NCBI GenBank assembly: GCA_963971425.1
Contig: OZ020516.1
Coordinates: forward strand, 20,219,332 to 20,283,331
DNA length: 64,000 bases
Origin: Bryoerythrophyllum caledonicum
Lineage: Eukaryota > Streptophyta > Bryopsida > Pottiales > Pottiaceae
Direction: 5' to 3'
The position numbers and the translations under genes are program-made. The notes under the pieces were generated by a model. It had not been told where the DNA came from. It saw only the letters and a program-made list of their open reading frames with translations, and ran no database searches. Positions 20,651-30,039 of this stretch are shown piece after piece. Each line of letters opens with the position of its first letter. Positions within the stretch are counted from its first letter, which is position 1.

Positions 20651-22366
20651 TCTCTCTCGTCCACATTCTCCGTTCCGCTTTCGACCCGATTGTGTGATGA
20701 TCGATGGTCGAGCTTCAGGAGTTCCTCGACCTCCCGTTGCGATATCTCGTCGTGGCCTCATCCTGGCGGCTTATCTCTGCTTGCCTGCGCCACCCAATTC
20801 ATACCCTGAGTTCGTCTCCACTTTCTGTCCACTTGGCGCCCTTCATGCTGCCACTTTTCCGCCCCTTGAGAGGTCCATACTGCCACTGTTCCCCAAGCTT
20901 CTTGTGACTGTGGTACTCCACCTGTCGCTTCCTCGCCAAGAATATATATAGTGTCGGATCTTCGTCTTGGCCTAGAATGGCCGCAGTGAACTCCTCATCA
21001 TCCGATCAGATGGCTTGCAATCTCAAGACTTCTACTTGGATGTGGCCTGATTGACAAATTTCATGAGGCATGGCTGGAATTGAAGTTTGGTCATACATAA
21101 TTTGGCACATCGTGCTTGCATTGTGGCCGCGTTGATCTCTACACCCATCGCAATTTGGAGAATTCTAGCGGGATGCCACACACTTTGCGTTTATTTTATT
21201 AATAAATTTCACTAGACATGGCGTTTCTGGGTTGGACATGGACAGTTTTGGTCATGGACAAGAGTTGTTCGTTCACCATCCGATCAGATGAGCTTGCATG
21301 CTGTCCGCACATGATCTCCACGCCTTTGCAATGTGGAGGATTCTGGTTCGATTGACAAATTTCTCGAGATATTGTGGACATTCCCATGCACGGAATATAA
21401 TGCTTTGTGAAGATTCATGGAAGGGCTGGCCCCAGCTTTTGGAACTGCTAACTAGAGTCCATGTCCAGTAATGTGCCCAAGTGTGTCCTGCTTGTGATGA
21501 AGTGCGTCTACATGTGTGGAAGTGTGTTCTATTTCGCCTTGCATGCTCAATCATCCGGTAAAGTTCATTCTACCGGGGCAGGAGTAGACAATTCTTCGCT
21601 TTTACTCACTCTCACACTTGCAGATTCGAGAGCAAAATTAAGGAGCCCCTGAACAGATTCAAGAGGCCTTGGCCCTTGCTACTCAAACTTAAGCAAACCA
21701 GCGTTGAAAAAGATGCAGTTCTTTTCAATGGTTTGGGTGAATTTAGAAAGTGGGATTCCAGTTGCTCAGTCTGTTACATGTTTCTGCGATGTAGTTTGCA
21801 CTTTTTATTCAGACTGGGAGCTCTTTTGTTTCTGCATCGGTGTGTCCGCAAGCAACTCACAACCATCTCTCCCCAGATTTTGAACATGTATACTTACTCA
21901 TCGGTTATGTAGGTCTTTAAGGCGCAATATTTGCATTTTCTACTCACAGACTATCACACGAAATCATTTGTTTCTGCATCAATCCATACGCAAGATTTTT
22001 TACATTTACTCTGATGACTTGTACGCATTATTCTGCTAACCATCTCTTCCAGTTAAAAGCTTCTGCTTGGCTGTCTGTCGCTGCAAAGCTGACTACTCGC
22101 AAGGCCCTGTGATCGCCTTCCATTGCATTTTAAATCCATTCTGAATCATTCGGCTGCAACTTGGTGTGCATGTGTGCCAATGTGTCATCCATCGCATTAT
22201 GGTCATTGACATTCATTCCTTGCTACGTAGTTCAGGACTCACAAGGCCATGCCCAGATATTCATTGTATTGACAGTTTAGACCGGAGCATGCTCAAGACA
22301 TGCATATTCTCATTTTGGCAACCGGAATTCAACTGCTACAGTAAGTAACTCCGGAGGCTCTAACTG
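20651..22366. other. Spacer between LHCSR promoter and the E2/F-box gene
   Basis: Contains the upstream region of LHCSR (reading leftward) and the 3' flank of the next gene. An internal partial duplication is visible: CATCCGATCAGATG with TTGACAAATTTC and GATCTC(T/C)AC blocks at about 20998-21170 recur at 21276-21370. No coding sequence recognised. Confidence 0.5.
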
Positions 22367-24310
22367 CTATCGGTTGTGGGGGAAGAAGCTGAGCCCGTTC
22401 GGTCGCAACTTGTGCAGAGCATACCTATTAACATCCTTGGGATCCCACCACCTCGGCGCGGGGCACTTGGGCTCCGCGCGCCATCGCCAGTAGTAGAGCT
22501 GGTGCTTGGAGTATGGCATCACGTGGTATTTCGCCGCCTGGCTGTGCACCACCGCCGTCTTCAGCATCTTGCACACATGCGGTCGCCAGCTGAACCGCCC
22601 CGAATTACTACTCTCTGGTACCGGGTACTCACAAATCCGCAAACATGCATCCCAATCCTTGACCGCGTAGATCTCCTCCGCCAGCTGAAACATCTTCGCG
22701 CTGTCCTCTGCGGAAGGGTACCCGTAGTGGCTGTCGAATTTCCCTCTCGACACCAGCCTGAGGAAACCAACTTGGAACATCATGAGCTTCAGTGAGTGCG
22801 CGGTCGCAGCGAAAGTCTCCTTGAGACGCTGCAGCGACACATACGAGTCGTCCTCCAGGTGCGCGAGGTGCACCAGGCTCGCTTTCTCGCGTTTACGCCC
22901 GTCCATGTACCAAACCACATTCCTCGCTATCAGCTCCTCAACGAAATTCACGCAGTACGTCCCCCAATCCTCCTCCAAAACCAGCAAGTATGTGAGGAGT
23001 TCCCCAAGGTCGGGAGTTCTAGCCTTCCTTCTCCCCTCCTCGCTCCCCCGAAACAACCCCACGCGGCTGCGAATCTCTCGCTCCACCTCCGGGAACCGAC
23101 TCGCCAAGCGCTGGAACAGGTCTCGCAGGAGGCAGTACCCCTGCAGCGCCTTCTCCGAGGATTTTTTCATTCTGTGGACATTATTGTCGCAATCCTTGAC
23201 GAGCTCCAGCACCATGAGATTCATAAGCCGCGGTAGGACCTCCACGATGCAGAGCGGCCAAAGCGCGACGCGTTCCGGGCGGACCCTCATGCGGTGGAGG
23301 GACATAAGGGTGTCCTTCAGAATCGTCTCCGCGGCGCGGAAGTGCGACGGGCTGATGGCAATGGGAAGAAACACGTTGATGCTCTCACCGTACACTCCCG
23401 TGCGCACGCCGTGGTCCGTGAAGGCTTCGAACGACAGGAGATCCAGCATTTTGATAGTCGCATCCTTGCCTACGAACGATCCCCGGCAAGATCGAGGATA
23501 ATCATCGTAATCCGCCACGCCTCCGGCGACCTTGAGCCCGATGCCCAGGACGGCCTCCAGGTGCGTCTTGCGCAGGTAGAAGCACACAAGCTGCCTCCGG
23601 ATCACCACGTTCTGCTGCAACCGCTTCACGGGTGGCCACGCGCGCGACAACGAGTTCATATCCTGGTCGGACAACTTGTCAAGTATCATCAGCCAGGAAT
23701 CCTCGTCGAGCGAGCCCAGAGCGCACTCATCAACAGTGCTCTCAGATGGCAATTGCGCGTCGACGGATGTCGAACTCGAAACTGATTCAGCATTGTCGAG
23801 GTTGAATCCACATGACCGGCACTGATAGTCCAGGACCACAGCCTCGGCGAGCCTCCAGAAGAGCGCCTCGCTCGGATAGAACCGGGGGTCAACAACAGCC
23901 ACCGCGGAGCCGTATTCCTGGTCGACCTCGTCCGCGGTGAAGAAGCTGAGCAGCTGCAGGAAGATGTACTTGAGCAGATACGCCGGCGTGTACCCGCCGT
24001 TGTACTCCCCCGCACTCCACTGGCTGCGCTGGCGCAGGATGTCGCAGCAGATGAACGTCTCGGAGAACACGTTCGGGTGCCAGACACTCGTCTGGATCGT
24101 CACGGTAGGCGGCTCCCGCGGGTAATCGTCCGGGATATGCACCTTCAGGTGCAAACTCAGACCTCGGAAAGGGCCCGACTGGGGCGTCAACACCAGACAC
24201 ATGTCCTTCATGGTGCTCTCACAGATATGGTACCTGATTCCCTCCAACTGCTCCTTCTCTAGCTCTACTATCTCTCGCTGCAACCTCAACATGGTGGCCT
24301 TCATCGCCAT
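22367..24310 (-). CDS. E2 (UBC)-fold protein with F-box-like region, intronless
   Basis: A 647-residue single-exon ORF. Residues about 5-165 form a UBC fold: HIPDDYPREPPTV (the conserved PxxPP segment), VWHPNVFSETFICCDIL (HPN motif and a Cys at the catalytic position), then GGYTPAYLLKYIFLQLLSFF. So E2-type ubiquitin transfer is possible. Around residue 198 ALGSLDEDSWLMILDKLSD...LSRAWPPVKRL resembles an F-box, which would dock on SKP1 of an SCF ligase. The remaining 400 residues are helical, with no family I recognise. The E2 Cys is preceded by a spacer longer than in classic E2s, and a CRSC pair follows the fold. ATG 24310 is the first true ATG. A related UBC-plus-F-box architecture occurs, as I recall, mainly in fungi, so transfer or retroposition is possible. 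The F-box call is inference. Confidence 0.8.
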   Translation of the reverse strand: MAMKATMLRLQREIVELEKEQLEGIRYHICESTMKDMCLVLTPQSGPFRGLSLHLKVHIPDDYPREPPTVTIQTSVWHPNVFSETFICCDILRQRSQWSAGEYNGGYTPAYLLKYIFLQLLSFFTADEVDQEYGSAVAVVDPRFYPSEALFWRLAEAVVLDYQCRSCGFNLDNAESVSSSTSVDAQLPSESTVDECALGSLDEDSWLMILDKLSDQDMNSLSRAWPPVKRLQQNVVIRRQLVCFYLRKTHLEAVLGIGLKVAGGVADYDDYPRSCRGSFVGKDATIKMLDLLSFEAFTDHGVRTGVYGESINVFLPIAISPSHFRAAETILKDTLMSLHRMRVRPERVALWPLCIVEVLPRLMNLMVLELVKDCDNNVHRMKKSSEKALQGYCLLRDLFQRLASRFPEVEREIRSRVGLFRGSEEGRRKARTPDLGELLTYLLVLEEDWGTYCVNFVEELIARNVVWYMDGRKREKASLVHLAHLEDDSYVSLQRLKETFAATAHSLKLMMFQVGFLRLVSRGKFDSHYGYPSAEDSAKMFQLAEEIYAVKDWDACLRICEYPVPESSNSGRFSWRPHVCKMLKTAVVHSQAAKYHVMPYSKHQLYYWRWRAEPKCPAPRWWDPKDVNRYALHKLRPNGLSFFPHNR

Positions 24311-25821
24311 GTTGGATAATCGCTGCAACTAAATATGTCGGTAAAGGCGCGAGAGTCAAGAAGTAGCTCTGGACACAATAAAATAAGGTTTGCCTCAATC
24401 CAACATATCGATCCCTCTCCGAACACCTTCCTCACGCATACGGCGCTCCCACCAACATCATGAACCCTAACACCGACGGCTTGGTGTTTGCGAAACGATC
24501 TAACCACAAGAAATATGTAAGTTTCTGATTAGGTCCTGAAATCACAACCCTGCAAAAAAGTCTGCAGTACTTACAAAACCTGGAAACAGCACGCCTTGTA
24601 AATACCAAGCAACTACCGGAAGAAGTGGAACTCAAGTTATGGAGTACTCATCCTGAAGTCCAAGTGCTACATACTAAAAAAGACAGACTGTCGGACTTCA
24701 AGCTTTAAATTTATACCGGATGGTGTTCTAGCTTCTTGATGTACTGCAAGTTAACACCTTGTCAACCAGAACGGGAGTGTCACATACATCTTAGAAATCA
24801 GAATCTTGAAAGACATCCGGAGTCATACATCCGTCTTGTATCTAGTCTGCACCGCTACAGCTTCAGCTCCACACACATTGACAGCAAGTTTCAGTCGGAA
24901 AACCGACTAACTCCATATCAGAGCCGCTTCACACCTGATCGAGAGGCCAATTGCTAATAAGTCGGGGAAAATTAGCCAAGAATAGAACGATTGGCAATCC
25001 GTCCTATAAATTGCTCTTCCGTTTTTGGAGGACCCAATCCTGAGAGCTAATCTGACCAAGCATATTCTAGACTCGAGCATTTTCAACCGATTAAATATAA
25101 ATATAAATTTCACAGAATTGACTTGGCTGCTTGGTGAAAGGCCACGAGGCCATTTCCAATATTTCTACCAATGGAAGGAACGAATTTAGCAACTATTCCT
25201 TGTGTAATTCTCGCCACTTGCGCTTGTCTGTGGTACGATTTGATGACCGGTTGCCAAGTTCAACGTGAGTGGACCTGCATTCTAAAAATGACTCCCACAA
25301 CTCACCTGCCGACTGAAAATTTGTATGCATATACACATACATTTGTCTCAGAAACCGTTCATGGTGATAAATGAAATTGCAAAGCAGGGGGTAGTGATCA
25401 AGGTGCTACAAGTTGACCGGCCAAACAGTGCTAAAACAACGAATTTGAAGTGCACGTCAATGCTTTGATACAATAATATTCCCAGTCTGGTCATTTGCAT
25501 CTCAAGGGATCACACATGAAAATGATGTTTATGCATTTCTTAACAATTGCATATCAAAGTTCACATTAATCTTTTCTTGAGCTAGAATATGACAGTCTGA
25601 GGACAAGGCTATGAAACTCCAAAGTTCAGAAAGAAAGCTAAACTATGGAAAAAGCTCATCCATGTGTATGTGAAAGTACACATGAATCAATGCTTGAACA
25701 GACACTCGCCATATCTGCCTGAAGAGGACAACCTATGCCGAGGCAGAAGAATTCAAACCCTGCCGCTAAGTTGATAAAATCATACACTGATGATACAATC
25801 CTGATCACTGGCTCCAACAGA
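24311..25821. other. Spacer between E2/F-box gene and URM1
   Basis: Holds the promoter and leader of the E2/F-box gene (left end) and the 3' flank of URM1 (right end). No further coding sequence recognised. Short ORFs have no domain content. Confidence 0.5.
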
Positions 25822-26656
25822 TCAGCCACCATGTAAGGTGGAAATGAATATGACTTGATCCTTCTCCTCCAGCACCGTCTCCAGGCGACCACAAAGCTCC
25901 CAATCACTGTCGTTCACCAACACGAGCACTCCAGGTCGCCTGCAAAAATTCTCCAAGTGTTCAAAAGCAAAACATCAATGATACCCACAACACTAATTAT
26001 TTCTTGGCTCATCTGCTACCTGGACAAAGCTCTTGAATCCCTTTCAAATCTATTTGAACAGACGAATAAAACTTCAAATCTATTAGAAGACAAAGGGCCT
26101 TCATACGCAGCACTCTCATCGCAAAACCCTAACCGTAAAACCATGGAAATTATAACAAGCGGAGTGCTCACACTGAATTCTCCTTCAGAAACATCTCCGG
26201 CCTTTCTTTGAGTAGGTTTTTCTCGATCCAAACCAGGAGTGACTCCATCGTCACCTGCCGAAACAAGCAACAGAATTGTGATACGAAATTTTCCTGCAGG
26301 GTCTTAAATTATGATTCGGAAAAACCCTCAGTTCCAAATAACGGAAGGAACTTGATTGGAATAAAGGGAGGGATATGGGTCAAGCAACAATCCCACTGCT
26401 CTGAAATAAGTCATCAAACAACTTCACAAATTGGTAATTGTGCGCCATGTCCTCCTTCAATGAAATACCTCTTTCATGCCATCAAGTGGGACGACGTCGA
26501 CTTCATGCTTCTTCTGCGACCCAAACAGCAACTCCAACCCGCCTCTGCAATCAAATCAACAACAGACTGAAAAACAAAACCCACAAACCCACGAAATTCC
26601 GCAGAAGAACCAAGAGAGAACCGAAACACATACCCGAACTCCAACGTGAGGTGCAT
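25822..26656 (-). CDS. URM1: URM1, ubiquitin-related modifier 1
   Basis: Sulfur carrier for 2-thiolation of wobble uridine in cytosolic tRNAs (with Uba4/MOCS3 and the Ncs6/Ncs2 thiolase) and an oxidative-stress protein tag. Four exons by splice signals and frame: 26656-26634, 26544-26469, 26254-26172, 25939-25822, giving 99 residues, the usual length. The protein runs [60 protein letters not shown]. The C-terminal Gly-Gly, which is thiocarboxylated by the E1, is present and directly followed by TGA. Introns are GT-AG. A coding extension before the first ATG is open but not conserved in the family. It is divergent to the membrane-protein gene at 27028. Confidence 0.95.
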
Positions 26657-27027
26657 CTCGAAGCGAATTCCCGGCTGCCAGTTGAATGCGAAAAGAGCTT
26701 CCACACAGAGCACGATGATCACGGTTCCAAACCCTAATCCTCCTTCCCCACCTTTTCTTTTTCCACAAAACCCAAAAGTTTGACCTTTCGCAGCTGAATT
26801 GGCGACGAAGCGAAGTCGGTGTCTTAGAGAAAACTGCGTTCCTGGCACCTTCCACTTTGTCTGTAAAGGGAGCCAGACAGCATCGTCTGCCACCGTCCGG
26901 TCCACAATGTGAAAATCCGAAAACATATAATACGAACGGATAGTTTCTCTTCAGTAAAGAGGGCCTTGCGGTCATCACTTGCATCAAGAGGCGATAGATC
27001 GACGTAGTTTCTCACTCAGAGCTCACA
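26657..27027. promoter_or_regulatory. Divergent intergenic region, URM1 and membrane protein
   Basis: Only 371 bp separate the two start codons, so the leaders and promoters of both genes must share this stretch. Open frames across it on the minus strand are leader sequence in frame with URM1. No convincing TATA box on either strand. A shared bidirectional promoter is inferred from spacing alone. Confidence 0.45.
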
Positions 27028-27486
27028 ATGGGCAGGTGTGTGAAGCATCAGGAGTGTTACCGAATCCAAGTGTGTTTCTCTCCAGAAATGGGACGTCACC
27101 AGCGTCTCCGATTCGCGCTCCAAGCGAGCGCCTGGATTCCAAGGCCCTTGGGTCTCCTACTCTGGATTCTGCTGCACGCGCTCCTCCTCGTCTTGGGAAG
27201 CGTGCTCGTGGTGGCGATGGTCGTGGCAGGAGCGGTGATCGGGCTGCCGCTGGCGGTTCTCGTCTTCTGCGTGTGCATGATACCCTTTGCGTGGGTCCAG
27301 TTGAGGCGCCTGATGTGCTGCCCCGTGACGGATCATGAGGGCCCGGCTCTGTGCCTCTGCAGCATGTGCTCGCTGTGTGGGTACCTTGGCGTCGCCGCCT
27401 ACTTCGACTGCATTTGGAGCCGGCTGTGTCGAGATTTGCTGCCGAGATGTTTCCGAGAGGTTGTGTGCATTCGTGAGGTGATCTGA
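27028..27486 (+). CDS. Small cysteine-rich membrane protein, unrecognised
   Basis: A 152-residue single-exon ORF. Residues about 40-95 are almost continuously hydrophobic (LLLWILLHALLLVLGS, then GAVIGLPLAVLVFCVC), enough for two membrane helices with a small turn. The C-terminal third is rich in Cys (RLMCCPVTD, LCLCSMCSLCGYLG), suggesting metal binding, palmitoylation or disulfides. No family is recognised. A decayed copy at 29270-29600 confirms that this reading frame was once under duplication, since the similarity follows this frame closely. ATG 27028 is first, but the copy's similarity begins only near residue 33, so ATG 27088 could be the true start. Confidence 0.6.
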   Translation: MGRCVKHQECYRIQVCFSPEMGRHQRLRFALQASAWIPRPLGLLLWILLHALLLVLGSVLVVAMVVAGAVIGLPLAVLVFCVCMIPFAWVQLRRLMCCPVTDHEGPALCLCSMCSLCGYLGVAAYFDCIWSRLCRDLLPRCFREVVCIREVI

Positions 27487-28203
27487 GAGCTGGTAAACCC
27501 CAACCTTATCACAATGTGCAGCGATACTTGTGCAGAAAAGTTAAACAGTGGCAGCTTTTGAAAACTTTTGGTACTTCAATATACTGATCTCCTATGATTG
27601 TCGTTGGTGAATAAGTAGGCTTTTGAGTACTCGGGGACGAGCAAGTGCATGAGATCTTCTAGTTGTACTCTAGCTATGGCGGCTTCACAGTGTACTGCTT
27701 TGTTGATTAAGTACTTACGTGCTTCGGATAAGAATACCGTACAAGTACTACTCACAAAGTGCCTTCAACGGACTGTAAGGAACAATATCATGTTCTTTAG
27801 ACCTGAGCTGACCGTGGTGACGCCGATGAGCTTTTTTTTAGCCTGGAAGAGTCTTCGAGAGTTCTAGATCATGCAGAATAACATCTGTGCACAAGGTACA
27901 TTTCATCACAACCCCCATTCACAGAAATGATTGTTGCTTGCCAATGCTTGCACGGATTTTCCTGGCGATGTATAAAAAGAGGTGGCATCTTCCAAAAACT
28001 TTCAGGTGTCTAGTTGAGTTCTGGCGTCTAGTAGAAACAAAGCGCAGTAAAAAGCATATCCTATTCGCATCTCAGGAGTAGCATAGTTGAAGCTGCGAGA
28101 CGCTAAGCAGCGTGTACAGACAATGTTAACCATGTATGTATTTTAATATCTTCTACGAGCAGCCAGTCAACGTGAAGATCCCGTCCCATAGCTTATAGCT
28201 TAG
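27487..28203. other. 3' flank of membrane-protein gene and spacer
   Basis: No gene seen. The stretch 27640-27760 (AGTACTTACGTGCTTCGGAT, ACCGTACAAGTACTA) recurs at 29835-29890, so the duplicated block included this flank. Confidence 0.55.
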
Positions 28204-29250
28204 ATGAACATGGCTCAAGTGCAACCGTATCATCCAAGCTTTGGACAACCTTCAAGGTCATCACAATATCAAAGAGGAAGAGCCATATTTTGTTAAAACT
28301 GTGGAGGACCATTACACATTGGAAGAATGTGTCCCTATGGTAATTTCTCACCATAAATTATATTGAAGGGGAGACATATGATGGGTACAATTGGACCACC
28401 AAGGCCAATCTCATGGAATATCAAAACTTAATGTGGTTTATAGACTCGGGAGGAAGTCACCATGTCATGGAAGATCATGATAATTTGCAAAATGTTGGAA
28501 CAAGTATATGTGCATGACGTTACAACCGCTCACGATTATGCCCACTGTTTTGCAGCAACTGGCTCATCTAGTGTCCACACTGGATCCAATTCTGGAAGAA
28601 TAAACTTGGATAATGTTTTACATGTACCAGCATTAAAGAAGCATCTTCTATCTGTGGAATCATTATCTGATCAAGGCCACACGATTGAATTCACGGGAAC
28701 TCATGTCTTGTTTTCGATGAAAACGAATCAATATTGGCTAAAGGACATTGAAATTTAGCAAACGGTCTTCATCAGTTCACCAACTAAACGCATGGCACCA
28801 TGGTAAACTAAATCTTATCAGAAGCACATATCCACTTTTAGCCAAAAAAAAATTGACACCTTAATTACGCAAGTCTATAATATTGTGCAAATTCTCAAAG
28901 AGTTCAAGAACTACCTATCTTCCCAACTATACGGAGCGTTTGCGGAGACTGTATGGCGAGCAAACAACACACCCGGAGCGCTTTCCAAAAATCTCACTTA
29001 AATAAGTTTGGTACTTTGTAGTCTTACTCACGAAAAGCTTTATCTACTTTCTGAGACAAAACAATGACACCATTAGGAAACTTGTGGAATTCAAAGCAAG
29101 AGTTGAAAGGGAAACTGGACAAAGGATATTGACGTTGAGAACCAAAAGATGAGATTCAAGTTGGATATGACCTCTTTGCTCCAACAACCAAATCTAATTC
29201 GACTATTCTTCTGAAGTTTTATTTCGAAGTCCACAACCCAACTCTAAGCA
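28204..29250 (+). mobile_element. Copia-type LTR retrotransposon relic (gag end to integrase)
   Basis: An internal fragment only. In order it shows a CCHC zinc knuckle pattern at the gag end, a protease-like region, a GAG pre-integrase region (LDNVLHVPALKKHLLSVESL, typical of Copia), an LYGEQTTHPERFP patch as in the Copia integrase zinc finger, and the start of the integrase core. No reverse transcriptase, RNase H or LTRs were seen. It is broken, with several interruptions, and looks old. It lies between the membrane-protein gene and that gene's dead copy. Confidence 0.8.
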
Positions 29251-29269
29251 ACTTCTTCGAGATATATGT

Positions 29270-29600
29270 GGGACGCTACGAGTGCTTGGATTCCAAGGCC
29301 CCTAAGTCTCCTACTCTGGGTTCTGCTGCACGCCCTCCTTTTTGTAGTGAGAAGCGTGCTTGTGGTGGAGATGGCCGTGGCAGGGGCGATGATTGGACTG
29401 TAATTAGCGGTCCTTCTCTTCCTTCGTGTGCATGTTATCCTTGGCGTGGGTCGGTTGAGGCGCCGGATGTGAAGCTCTGTGAGGGATCTGGGCCCAACTC
29501 TGTGCCTCTGCGGCATGTGCTTATTGTGTGGGTACCTTACAACCAACTATGTCGCGATTAGTTCCCGAGATGGTTCCGAGAGGACGTTGTTTGCATTTGT
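29270..29600 (+). pseudogene. Dead copy of the cysteine-rich membrane protein gene
   Basis: DNA similarity to 27125-27470 is about 80 percent by eye (TGGATTCCAAGGCCC, TCTCCTACTCTGG, CTCTGTGCCTCTGC, TGTGTGGGTACCTT). The frame equivalent to the parent gene keeps SAWIPRPLSLLLWVLLHALL but meets stops (for example TAA about 29401) and indels and lacks the first 30 codons. The GC-rich N-terminal part of the parent is missing. Confidence 0.8.
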
Positions 29601-30039
29601 AATGTGGTCTTAGGTTATAGAATCTAAGGGTTAAGGCCTTAACCTTTGGCGGGCGGTTGGAAGTGTTTGAGATGCAGACGTGGGCGAAACAGGCTTGCCG
29701 GTCCCGCAACCTGCAGGGAGCCGCGTTCTTTGTTGTGGCCAGTACAAGGCGGAACGGTGCGGGTGCTCTCAGGACAGATTCGCTACCATTGCGCACTGCA
29801 GCTCTGGCGGCTCCATGAGTCAAGACGCACATCTTTAGTGATCTAGTACTTACGTGCTTTGGGATATGAATTCCGTACAACTACAGTATTACCTCATAGA
29901 AACATCATCGAGAAGCCGACACAGTGGCCAGGTGCTCCCGTGTGCTAACAGTTTGAAATACCAGTCATTGGCATGCCATTAGAGTTGCCACACCATTAGA
30001 GAGTCAGGTGTGGCACGAACAAATGTAAGGCAAATCACT
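29601..30039. other. Spacer with tail of the duplicated block
   Basis: 29835-29890 matches the 3' flank of the parent membrane-protein gene (27715-27765). The middle, 29600-29830, is GC-rich and unmatched. No gene recognised. Confidence 0.45.

Noticed and set aside
22782-23501. 239-aa plus-strand ORF
   Set aside because: Antisense shadow of the E2/F-box gene, with Ser/Arg-rich low-information content.
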